NCBI RefSeq assembly: GCF_018139145.2
Contig: NC_059483.1
Location: 4,899,001-4,963,000 of the forward strand
DNA from: Gymnogyps californianus
Taxonomy: Eukaryota; Chordata; Aves; Accipitriformes; Cathartidae
Length of the DNA stretch: 64,000 nucleotides
Direction: 5' to 3'
Below the pieces are notes generated by a model. That model saw nothing but the letters and a program-made list of their open reading frames with translations. It did not search any database and was not told where the DNA came from. Below are positions 23,201-34,800 of this stretch, piece by piece (position 1 is the first letter of the stretch; each line of letters starts with the position of its first letter). The translations under genes and the position numbers were made by a program.

Positions 23201-25949
23201 CAAGTTTGAGCGTGAATTTATGAAAGACCACCATCCTGCCTCTAGAAACCCATGTTGTTATCCTTATCTGAAAAAGTACAGAAGGTCTTTGTGATCCAGG
23301 ATCTTTCCCTCCTCCAGAGAAATAAAATGAGAAGCTTCATAATCTTTGGATAATGGAAACTGCAAGAGGAAAGAACAAAAATAAAGCTATGAAGATATCA
23401 TGGTATTATGAACACAGTATTTCTGTAAGTGAAACTGTTAAGGATTATAAACTCCTGGAAAATCAAATCTATGGTGAAAGGAAACTCAGATTAAAATGCA
23501 TTAGATTCGGAGGAATGCTTCAGGTCACTTAGACAAAAGAAGTCAAAATATTTGGTTTTCGCTTGTTTTCAAAGTTAAAGGGAAGAATAATACGAATTTT
23601 ACTCAAGTGTGCAATGATATCTTCTATCTCCATCTCAGGAAAAGCCCTCAATTATCATTTACATTATTCATTTACGCAGAATTTTTGCAAAGTGTAAGTC
23701 TGACAATTACAGAACTACTTCTAGTTATTTATAAAAATTATAGCACTGATAATTTAGACAATGGAAATAGTTATGGAGTATATTGTATTTCATAATGTAT
23801 TTCACAGAGAAATATGTTTCTGATTGAAACATATACCTACTTTATTTCCATTTGTTTCCTGGGTAGAGAAACAGTTTTATTCCTCTTTTTACTTGTTAAA
23901 CTAAATGCATATTTTGTGTCTGGTTACCATTTTTATCTACGTGCCAATTACATATCTAGAATATAGTATGTATCGTATCCGTGGGATTATGCCAGATTTA
24001 CTTGTTATTATTAGCCATGTAGAGTCAATTGTGCTCGTAAATTGCAAAGCTTCATGTTTCTATTTTTCAAAGGGACAGCAAGTTTTACTAATTACTTGCC
24101 CAAAACATTGTAGATGACAATGCATTTTCATTCTTCAGTGCTCCATTAAACATACAGCACCCAAATTCACTTCTTCATCAGAAAGATGCACCAAAAGATG
24201 TAGTCTTTCTACATTTCTAAACAAAACTTTTTCATTACAGTTCTAAAAAACTCTGTAAGCTTTTTACAGAAGAAAGCAATACAAATTTCTTTGATGAGAT
24301 GCTCCTTCATACTTTACTTGGATGGAAAAGCAGAATGGCTGATGCACCATTTTCTTCACTGAAATCAGCATATAAATATTTCTTTTACAAGGAAAGTATT
24401 ATCAGACAAAAAAGGCTGGGAGTTCTTAGACTCTAAAAAAATAATTCTGAGGCAGTCTTGCCAAGTGTCAGTTAGACAAGAATAAACTCTCTGATGAAAC
24501 TTCTTCCTTATCTTTCATAGACTTGTCTTATGCAAATTTGAACTTATTCAGAGAAGATGGTGCCTACTGGTTCATAATTCAGCTTCCTGACCAACATTCT
24601 TGCTATAGATTACATTGGTAAGGTCCAAAAGTTAATTAGTTCTCTGGAAATGCATCAAAAGCTTCTAAGGACTTGATCGAGGCCTTGGTCCTAGTCAAAT
24701 CAGCATCTGAAATTAGATGTTATTAACTTCTTAATATAAAAAAATGCATTTTATATGTCATGCATCTTCAAGTTCTGCATGTAAAACCTGGGACACAAGA
24801 AAGTTTAGGCTGAATATTAAAAACATCCATCAATTTTAGATCAACGGGGAGAATGATCTATTTTGAAGCAAGTATTTATTTTTTGTGCAGTATTTAAACT
24901 GCTGGTTCAGTTCTGTACAAGAGTGAAGATGTTTTCTCATGAAGAGATGTCATATTCAGTGGATTTCCAGCAAGAAATATCAATCTTTATCAGCCTGGAA
25001 GATTGTTTGTCTGTTTTTTTAAAAAAAAAACCTTCATGAGCAGAAATTACATAATTGTGTGTTTTCCCCTCCAGGAAAAATGTTTGAATGCATTTCAGAG
25101 TGGGCAGGGAGAGGAAGAGAGTCATTAGCATTTAAAAATGTAGAGAATTATCTGGAACCAGAATACTTTTCATGGTATAATGACAGAAAAATCAGAATAA
25201 TTCTACATTAGGTGCTATATTTAAAGATAAGTAAATTATGGCTTTTAAACCAACTTTTCTGCTGTTAGCAATTTTTTGAGCTTCTTGTTGCATTTTCTTC
25301 TTAATGCTGTCTTTCTTTTGATTCATCAGGATCAGCCTCTATTCACATTGTCAATCTTGTTCACATTTATCTGCTGTCTTAGAAGAGACTTATGTAATTG
25401 GGAATTCCTATTCTGACAGTGCTCACGGGGTCACTCTTCTGTTTATTTTTGCAGTCCTCCACTTTGATGTATTTCAGTTCTTGAAATCATTTTATCCTTA
25501 CCACCTCAATTTAAATTACATTAGGTCCAAACCTTCTGTTCCTATTTACTTAGTTCTTAACTTCATTCTCTTCTCTCCAGAGGTATTTGTTCTCACTGCA
25601 TGCTTTACTTATACATACAAGCACTTCTTCTATTCTGAGCTGCGAGACACACAATTTACTTTCAGTAGCCTGTCATATTTAAGCAGCAGTGTCTGACCAC
25701 GTCAGATGCCTACAGTTTTAGGTATGGCTGCAGCTATCACAAAGGAGGAAAGAGCTGAGGTTATGCAGGCAGTCTTCACACTGCAGCACCCCATCCTCCG
25801 ACTAGCATTTTGATCGCTTTATCAGGATGACAGTAGTTGAGGGCTAGGATCTTATCCAATACTGCTTTCATCTCTTGAGATCGTTAGACATCCCTTGAAC
25901 CAGGACGTCAGGCCCACCAAATCACCACTTTTGTTAAAAAAATAAAGCC
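20291..25949. other. Intergenic spacer between divergent genes
   Basis: About 5.7 kb, AT-rich, between the two CpG islands. No coding exon, RNA gene or clear repeat was recognised. A T/A run lies at 25013-25030. Distal regulatory elements could be here but cannot be identified by eye. Confidence 0.6.
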
Positions 25950-26119
25950 GGCTGGAGGGAAGGGTCCCCCTCGCCGGCGGGGCCCGGGGCCCCCCGACCA
26001 CCACCAGACTGTGAGGGAGCGTGAGGGAAGGCCAGGCCCGAGGGGTGGCGGAGGCTTTCCCTCGGCCTCCCCCCCTGGGCCGGAGACCGCTCACTTGTCG
26101 GTTCTACGCTCTCACATCT

Positions 26120-26141
26120 CTTCCGTTTTTGTTCTCTTCCG
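26120..26141 (-). promoter_or_regulatory. Paired ETS-type motifs (CGGAAG)
   Basis: CTTCCG occurs at 26120-26125 and again at 26136-26141, which is CGGAAG on the minus strand. This is the core bound by GABP/ELK family factors. Paired sites just upstream of the start are common at housekeeping promoters. Function is inferred. Confidence 0.5.
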
Positions 26142-26149
26142 AAGGCGGG

Positions 26150-26335
26150 CAGCGGCCAGAGGGGCGGCCATGAGGGGAGCGGCCGGCCGCTCCGGGCCGG
26201 GGCAGCCCTTCGGGGCGGAGCTGGTTCCCGCCCCGCCGGCGCTGCCTGCGCATGCGCCTTCCCCGCCTCAACGCCACGCGCGCGCGGTGAGGGCGGGCGG
26301 CTGTGGGGAGCGGGACGGCGGCGGCGCGAGGCGGG
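26150..26335 (+). other. SHQ1: SHQ1 exon 1, probably noncoding (start approximate)
   Basis: The first coding exon is preceded by an acceptor at 28700-28701, so an upstream 5' UTR exon is expected. The best donor in the CpG island is GGCGGG|GTGAGT with the junction at 26335/26336. A weaker donor, GCGCG|GTGAGG, lies at about 26286. The 5' end is a guess set near the ETS motifs. An ATG at 26170 would open a uORF. Confidence 0.5.
26247..26258. promoter_or_regulatory. NRF1 binding site
   Basis: TGCGCATGCGCC matches the NRF1 consensus (YGCGCAYGCGCR) at all informative positions except the last base. It lies in the SHQ1 CpG island, inside the predicted first exon. NRF1 commonly drives ribosome-biogenesis and housekeeping genes. 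Confidence 0.7.
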
Positions 26336-28701
26336 GTGAGTGGCGGCGCGGCGCCGGGCGGGCCGCTGCTTCGGCGGGCACGGCCTGAGGGGGAGCGGCG
26401 CGGGGACAGAGCCGCGTCCTCGGAGGGCTCTCTCCCCTCAGAGGACCTCGGGGAGGTGGCGGCGGTTCGCGGCCCTCGGCCGTGGTGCGGGTCTGCTGGT
26501 GGGGAGCCCGGCTCGTCCCTTCCCTCACCGCGTCCCCGCGGCCTTGGCGGCTTCTCCGCTTGTCCCGCGGTCGTCGGGGGTGCGGCCGAGGGGCTTTCTT
26601 CTTGTGTGCCCCGCGGTACGGCTTGAAAGTCGGCCTTTGACCCAGTTTAACGAGCAGCGGAGGGAAATTTTGACCCAGTTTAACGAGCAGCGGAGGGAAA
26701 GTATGTCTTACTGTAGTGCCTTTGAGGGAAAGCAGAGCAAAGCGTTTGTCCCTCTTCCTGCCAGCCCCTTGCTGCAACAGAAACATTTTAGTTCTGCATG
26801 CTGTTTTTTTTTCTCTAGTGCATAGCGGTCTTTTTACAGAAAAGGCTGGGAAGCGTAATTATTTTGGGGTACCTGATTTTTAGGTCATGGCATGCGCTGG
26901 TGGGGATTGAATATCGTGTTGTTGTGGGATGGGTATCGACGGTTCCTGGGCTGTGGTCTGTGAAATACCTGGGGTTTGTGTGGGAACCTCCACGTTAGTT
27001 TGGGGTCATTAGTTTGTGTCGGGGATGCCAAAAGTGCAGCAGCGCTGAGAAGCTCAGAGTGGGAACAGCTGGGCCTGGATTTGGGGCTGCTGTTAAATGT
27101 TACAAACCTCTGATTTTGGAAAATAAAAATGCAAGCTGGCATATCATCCTTGAAGGGTCTAAATGGGCGGGTGGATTTTTGTTACCTCTTACCCCATGTT
27201 GTTAGACAGCGTGTGGTGTTTAAAGAGATAAGAAGAAAGTCCACAGAAATGTACATCTGCTTACAGGTGTTCGTCAAGCCAGGTATTTCCTATCTCGTTT
27301 CAACTGGATAAGCACATGACAGCTTCTCAGCCTGGAAAGGGTGAGAATGTTGCCCTGGAATCAAGTGATACGGTGAAATGGGGAGTTTCACTTCTTTCAT
27401 ACCTGTCAATTGAAGTAGATTACCTGTATGAATTACCTATATGAAAAAAATGGGTAATCTGTTAATTTAGCCCTATTAGTGGTTAATGCTCCATGTTTGC
27501 TCATGAAGTTGTAAGAATGGGGATATGTTTAATAAAGATAGCTGTGAAAGTCAGTGAAAAGTATCTCTTTCCCAGATACTAGTTCTGGTTTGCATTTTTT
27601 GGTAAAAATATTTTTGTCTTAAAAAGTTAATTTTCAGAAGAGTGTGATCCTTCATATCCCCCCCCCCCAACTGGATTCTGAGTTAAACCTGAGGAATTGT
27701 CTTGCATTTAGAAGCTACTGAAGGGTCAGACAAGTTGTATGTCAGGTGAATGGTACTATGTAAATTCCCTCTCTCATGCTAAATACATACACATGCCCAT
27801 GTACATACATACGTATGGTTCTGATGGATGTTCATCTAAGCTGTCCTTAAAAGCACTTGGTGAAGGAGATCCCAGATGTCTTCTAGGTAATTTAATTCAG
27901 TTACAACTACTGTATTATTTATGTCGTCTTTGAATCTTTGGAATGAATGTGAGGTTTTTAGGATGCTTCTTCAAGATTTGTGAGAACCCTGCAAACTGAT
28001 CAAAATAGTAAGCTTGTTCGCATTGGACATCCTGAGTGTGTCAACTGCTCATGTTTAAACTGTTCAGACAGCTCGTGTGTCATGAGCCTGCTGCAAAGGA
28101 GCATCCTTGACTTACTGTACATGTACTATCCCAGTGGCTTATGCATTAAATTTGACATGAAGAGCAGTGTGCTTAGTGTGTGTGCTCAGATAATCTTTGG
28201 GGTGTACTGAATCTATTGCTTGTATTCTGGCTAATATGTGTATGAATTATGAAACACAGCTCTAATTTTTTGAAAGTATTACTGTTTTTCAATATTTTCT
28301 AATAGTGGTTGGTGATCAGTTCACTAATGAACTGTAAAGATCTAACATCTGCTACGTGTGAAATTATAAACAACAGTTACAAAAAGCTGCCAAGTTCTAG
28401 GACTGAATTTAGTGTGTTTTTTATGCGGAATATAATAGGTGCTTTCCTGTGCTCCAAATGTTTGCATTCATTTACGTTCAGTTGTTTCATTAAGGTGCAG
28501 AGAGATGGTACCTTCAAATTCTTGATAACACTTTTTTTTTTTTGTTTTGTTGCTGTTGTCATGAGTGTTTTCTTCTTGACCATGCGGAAGATAATGCTGT
28601 GGGAATCTGAAATGTTCTTCTTACAGAATTTTGAAGAGACACTATTTGCTCTCATAAATTGGAAACTACAATAATCTTTTCTTGTTTTCCTGTTTTGATA
28701 G
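26336..28701 (+). other. SHQ1 intron 1
   Basis: 2.4 kb. The 5' end is still CpG-rich. It contains a perfect 32-bp tandem duplication (26636-26700), a C11 run at 27658-27668 and a T10 run near 28531. The acceptor TGTTTTGATAG is at 28691-28701. Confidence 0.6.
26636..26700. repeat. 33-bp tandem duplication
   Basis: Two identical 32-base copies start at 26636 and 26669 with a period of 33 and one mismatched junction base. Each carries TTTGACCCAGTTTAACGAGC and then AGCGGAGGGAAA. It sits at the downstream edge of the SHQ1 CpG island. The identical copies imply a recent event. Confidence 0.95.
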
Positions 28702-28884
28702 GGCCACACAGCCGGTGGTTGCTTTTCCTGCTGGATTCATCATGATAACTCCAGCTTTTGAACTGACCCAGGATCCGGATTTTCTTACAATAATAATCAA
28801 AGTACCTTATGCCAGAGCTTCAGAGTTTGACGTGTATTTTGAAGGGGAAGATTTTAAATTTTATGCTAAGCCATACTTTCTCAG
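28702..28884 (+). CDS. SHQ1: SHQ1 exon 2, first coding exon (GC donor)
   Basis: 40 nt of 5' UTR, then the ATG at 28742 (A at -3). It encodes 47 residues and two bases: [47 protein letters not shown], the first half of the CS domain. The exon ends CTCAG|GCAAGT: the intron begins GC, not GT, and otherwise matches the donor consensus fully. The next exon completes Arg and continues LTLPGR, so this boundary is required. Confidence 0.93.
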
Positions 28885-31800
28885 GCAAGTAGTGGAAGGA
28901 TTTAAAAAAAATCGAACTTTATAAAATAAATAAAAGTCAGTAGAGAATGAACTTCATTTTGGTCCCTTCAGAACATTCCTCATCTGCCGCTTTTACACTG
29001 TGGACTGCAGACAGCCCATTTTGTGCAAAGAATTGTTTTTATGGATCTGGCCTCTTTGTTTCTAGGATTAAATCACATTAAAGGGAGTTTAAAGAAATAC
29101 TTTTCTAAATTTACTTTACAATAGATTTTTAATTGTAAAATGGCAAGACGACTCTCTGGATGTAAGTAAGTTGTGTAGAATAAGTGTGTATTTTCCCCGT
29201 TGAGAGCCAGGTACAGTATATTTGGTGAAGAATGGATTTTGATGCACTCGTAATAACATAAAGGGAGAAAAGCCATGTGAGTGGAGGCAGTAGGAAGTGA
29301 GGTTCCAGGCTGTATCTTTTCTCTAGATAACAAGTTCCCCACTACACTATAGAAAAGGAACAAGAGGCAATCTCAGTATGAAAGTGTTAAGAGAACCTTT
29401 GTCATGTAAGAGCTGACGAGCTATTAACCTTTCTTATTTTCTGTTTCCTGTGTTCTTGGACATGCTTCTCCTATATACATTAGTAGACCACAAGGGATTT
29501 TGGTGGACTGGTAGAATGCAGTGACTTAGTTATTCTGAATAAGCAATACAAGAACTCTGGATGAGTTCTCATATCCTGTCACTGTGGGTTAGCTTAGAGT
29601 TTTTAAATTGCAGAATCTTCCAAATGTTGCACATAGTGCCAAGGGCGTCATCTCCGTGGTGGCTGTGACCTCATCCAAGCTGGGAAACCAGGAGTCACAA
29701 ATTTTCTCTAACTCAGATGCTGATCTCTTGTGCCAATAGTTAGCGAAAAAGATTTTGAAGTACATGGGGATTTAACTGCATGACTTCCATTACTATCAAA
29801 AGGAGTCACATAGTTAAGTCCTTTGTGCTGCTTTTGGAATGTGCCTTACATTTTTATAGGCTGAGACGTTAAGTTGCAGAATTAGTCAGGCATTCAGTGC
29901 GGCATCTCATTTTTTTACCGCAGATTGACGCTTCCTGGAAGAATTGTAGAAGATGGCAGAGAAAAAGCATCTTATAATACAGACAAAGGTATTAGTTAAT
30001 GTTGTTGTTATATGTGTCGCTAAAAATGCTACTAACTCGCCAATAATTTACACTTTGCTGCACTGGAATTGCATAGAACTTTAGTGAAGTATATGATATT
30101 GTAAATAAATGTAAAGTTTCTCCTATGTTATGTAGTATAAAAAAATCTTCCTCAGGATTTATTGTATGTACTTAGGCCATCCTTAAGCACAAAGAACATG
30201 TTCAGAACTGCCCTAATAATGAAAAACTTATGTACAAGTCCTCTTCAAGCCCTGTGGGGGCTAGACATGTTACTGTACCAAGATCACTAGTCTAGTAAAT
30301 CTGCAAAGAAGTCAGGTAGTGCTGAGTAGAAATGAGATAATCCTGAGGCAGTCTCATGGCTACATCTTAAGAGAGAAGACATTAGCCTTTCTCCACACCT
30401 TAAGGTGGAAGGTATTTCTGGAATAAAATATGTACCTTCTGGAATTCATGTATTAATTAAAAAAACCCCAGCAATAAAACTTATGATTTGCTCCTTGCAA
30501 AGCCTTTATTACGTGTTTGACTTAAGACAATAATCAGATTGCTGAATGTAGTTTCCTGTAATCTTTTGTTGATTGCTTGATTGGTGGAAGGATTAAAAAT
30601 AAAATAAAGCTTGTATTCTGTTTGTTTGTGTTTATACAATGTGAGTCAAGAGACCACAACTGGTTAAATATTCTCTGTCATGCTTTATCATTAAAATCTT
30701 TGATTTTTGTGAGACTTGTGAAGTAAGGTTAAAAACATGCACAGAGATTGATGCATAATAAAGTGCTACCTGCATGTGTCCCAGTTCCTGTGAGCCTTTT
30801 TCATTAGCAGGAAAATGCATGTTTTTGTTTGTCTTGGATATTTTAATGCAATAACTTTATTCTGACTTTCCTTTAAGGAACTTTTACAATTCGGTTACCT
30901 AAGGAGATTCCTGGCCAGTATTTTGAGGGACTGGACATGCTGACATCTCTTTTAGCACCAAAGAAATCAAGATCAGCAAAACCATTAGTAGAAGAGATAG
31001 GTATGACCAAAAAAATCTTGTTTATACTAGTGATACATGTACATAATGAAATAGTTATAGATCTACGTAGTGATATATGTAGAAAAATACAGTATTGCTA
31101 TTATTGTCTAGTCCAAGGTACGAGAAGGGTGTGAATGAATCTGAAAGTATGGGTAAGTATAGAAATAAATGTGTTGTAGGTGGTATACATTTCATCTTTA
31201 TAGGCTTAGTTATGTTTACATTTTTCCAAAATGTGCTTAACATATGCTAATCCTTTGTAGATCTTTGTACCCCTCTAGTGGCTGTATAATACACACAGAT
31301 TTGAGTCTTCTGCTTTCTACAAGCTAGCACAACTGGGCTTTGAGCTCAAATGGTGGAAGCTAATTAAAGCCACAGGTTCTAGTGGATGACTTGCTTCACA
31401 TCAGTATTTAACAGACAAGAATGTTTGACTATCTGTGTTTAATTTTTTAATACCTGTCTTAAATTATTGATGACATCACTTTGCTCCTGTCAGGGTTCTC
31501 TTAGCATCAAATTCTGATCTTGTTGAAATCAGTGGAACAATTATTTCAGTCTTTGAGGGAGTATACTTAAAAACTTTAGTGTTCCCAGTCTTTGTTTTTG
31601 AAAGTTAGAGAATTTGGAGCAGGACCTATGGATTACTGATGTAAGCTTCTGCCTATATGACCCAGTGTTGTAGAAGATTTCTTAAAAGACGTAGTAAAAT
31701 GAGAAAGGCTGATTGTGGTACCAGTGTTTGCCTTTCTATTAAATCACATATATTTTCTATGTAATAATTTTCTTTCTCTGACCATGCAATATATATAGCT

Positions 31801-34800
31801 GCCTCTGCTGAGTTGTCTGAGGAGGAGGAAGAAGAATTTGACTGGGAAATAGAGCAGACCCCTTACAAAGAAAGTGCAGAAAGCACTCGACCACTACAGT
31901 ACTGTTATGGATTTGGGAATTTGCGGTCAGGGGTGTTCCAGCGGCTGCAGGTAGATGCATTTTTGTCTTTTCCTATCATAAAAGTTCTGAGTAACTTTCT
32001 TGTTGGGTAGGCTTCCTGGCTCATTCCATAGTCAGGAGGGATCATTAGGTGACTGTTCTCCATTATCCCATTCTGTGACTGAGAATATTCTGCTTTTGCA
32101 TGTGGTAGTACAGACAAATCCTTGTTCCTGCAGAAGTAGGGGGTGGTTGAGACTGAGTTAATTGTGTAGCAGAGTCAACAGACCGATCTGTTTCTGCAAT
32201 AATTTCAGTGTTAGAGGAAAGGGCTGAATGGGGTCCTTGGTAAAAATGGCCTCTGGAAGTGGGCTGCTGTCACCAGCATGGTTCAGCTAGCCTGTGAAGG
32301 CACGGAGAAGAAGGCCTGTATGAAGTAGGCCATGTGCCAGGTGAATAGTTCTGGCAAGCTGCAAACAGTCTACAGGCTGTTAGCTGTCCGCTGTTAAGAC
32401 TTTTGCTTTATATTTGGTATTGCCTTCTGTTCTGACTTCAAACATACTTAACGTCAATGTACAGTATATTTCAGATGCCATGAATTTTAATTTATTTTTA
32501 AATTAAAAAGAAATTACTCAAAAAAAAATGCAAAATAAAGCTGGCTAATCTATAGGTCTTGTTATGGTAGTTGCATTAAAATTTTGTTCATTGTGAAATT
32601 CATGGTAATTTTCTCTTTGTACTTTTTATTTTAGACTTGATTTTCTCACAAGACAATAACTTTTGAAGTGTGCACTCTTCAAGGTGTCTGCCCACCTGGT
32701 ATCTGGGATTTACTAGGGTTATGCTGATGCACTGAAATATGCTTTTGTGGATTAATTGGTAGGATAGGAGCTTTCAAATGCAGTTACTTTGCTCCTGTGC
32801 ATTCAGCAGTTTCTTTAATTCATTAATAGCTTGAAGCTAATCTACAACCTGTAGCTTGCTAGGTAGTATGATAATATTTGTAGTATACAGAGCTTTTATT
32901 AAAATAGTAGATGATAACTTAATTTTTTGTGGTGTTCTTACTCTAAGCAATTTAAGTTTTAGCTGTTTAAAGCAATTTAATTATGTAACTCTGTAACTCA
33001 TTATTGCATGAATTACAGTATTTTCAGGGTTTGGAGCAGAAGGATTGCTATTTATGGAGAAGGTATTTACATTCTCTTAGGATATATACACTGGTTTATT
33101 ACCATGAAATTCATGAAGAAGTACATTTCCCATCAGCATTAATGTACTGCTACTTGATGCTTAAAAGGGCACTGCAATTGCCCATTAATTAATGTATAGC
33201 CACTTCAGAGTGTGAGGGTAATCTCAACAGTCGCAAAACAGTATCTACGGTTTTTATCTTGTCTTTGTTGTGGTTGTGTGCTTTTGTTTAACATGGCAAA
33301 TTTTATTGTAATGCAAAATAACCTGCCTGCCTTATGATAAAAAGGCCTGAATAGACTTCATAGTGTCACGAATTCTAAGGAGCTTCAAATAATTGAATTT
33401 CCTTGGAATTTTGAGGTTTTATTTGCACAATGGAGCCTGAATTTGGAAGATTTGAAAGGGAGGTTTAAGAGCAACTAAGGATTTCAGTGTAATGCTGATA
33501 AGCATCCTTCCTAAACTCTTACTAAATAAGCCTTGCATATCATACTTGTGACTTGGTCATATAATTTTTGTTCCATTTGCAGGATGAACTCAGTGATGTT
33601 ATTGACATTAAGGATCCAGACCAAACTCCTGTAGATGAACGTAGGAGGAAACGCCTGGCAGCTGAGGCTGCCAAGTTTGAGCCTGATCATTACCTGTGAG
33701 TATTGATTTGCTTCACCTGGTCAAGTAAAAGTACCTCAGTTGAAATATATTCACATTTTCTTTTCATAAATGATTGGTTTTGAGATCACTTTTGGAAATA
33801 ATAGCTTTACTTCTTATTTGTCTGTTTCTGTCTCATCACAGCAGGCCTTAGAGGGTACTCTTAAGTGTGACACTGACACAAGACATTGCTTATCTGTTTT
33901 GGGCTTACTCTACTGTTTAATTACTGCTTAAGTCTGTATTCAAGCAGGGGCTGCTGTGAACTGTTGCAAAAAATTGTTTCATAGTTCACCTCTTCAGCAG
34001 CTGAGTAGCCAATCCCTGCCTGCATTTTGGGTTGTAGATGTCAGAACTTTGTTTTCCCCTTTTGAAACAAGGATTACTGAACCATCCTGGTCTATGAGGA
34101 AGTAAATTTGAGTTTTGAAATGATGAAGATTTTGTCTAGGCCACTTTGTTTTTTGCCTTCATCACATGAAACCTTTTTTAGGGCAGAATGAGGAAAAGTT
34201 CCAAACCAAGACTTTGTGTTTCTTTGTGCTTCATCCCATGTAATGAAGGTAGAAATGATTCTTTGTGCCTTTCGAGTTGGAGTATTTCAGGTCAAGTTAG
34301 GTTCAGAAACTTCCAGATAAGTAAACTAAATTGAAGCCATGAGATCTATTAATACAGTGATTCCTGCTAGATTGATGAGGTGGGAGAAGAGTGTATTCCC
34401 CAGTAGGGAGAATTAGTGCTTGTGGTGTGTTTTGTTGGGGAGAGGTAGGCTTAACCCATTTTGAGTTGTTTCAGAAGGTATCTTTGCAAACTGGGAATTT
34501 TTCCCCAGTCAGGTGTTTCAGAGGCAGCTGCATGTCTTTCTGTAGCACATAGAAATTAGAAAAGCTCTCTTGAAACATCACTTGGAAGTACATTTCACTA
34601 GAACCGAAGTAGTTCCTAACCTATAATGTGATGCAAATTACAGTAATTGTAAGTTTCCATCTTAGACCCTGTGTTCTAGCCTGGTAGATGAGCTACAACT
34701 GTTTAGTTTAACGGCTGTGTTTTGGATGCTTCAGAACAGATGATACCAACCTTTCTTCAACAAAAATTGTTTTCCTGTGTACCCTGATGAGAAGAACAGA

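Larger units (their letters stand above)
25950..26640 (+). promoter_or_regulatory. SHQ1: SHQ1 CpG-island promoter
   Basis: A GC- and CpG-rich island 2-3 kb upstream of the first coding exon of SHQ1, in the expected orientation. It holds two ETS-type CTTCCG motifs, a YY1-like GGCGGCCATGAG at 26163-26174 and a perfect NRF1 palindrome. TATA-less, as expected of a housekeeping gene. The exact start site is unknown. Confidence 0.75.

Noticed and set aside
26011..26825. Open frames of 107-172 codons in the SHQ1 CpG island
   Set aside because: Same GC effect, with no conserved features. Only the ATG at 26170 is kept, as a conditional uORF.
28309..28709. Open frames of 121 and 110 codons just upstream of SHQ1 exon 2
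   Set aside because: They overlap on opposite strands, show no protein features and do not fit SHQ1 splicing phases.
31500..31600. CAAATTCTGATC..GTTGAAATCAGTGG resembling an amniote repeat
   Set aside because: Short and diverged; could be coincidence.
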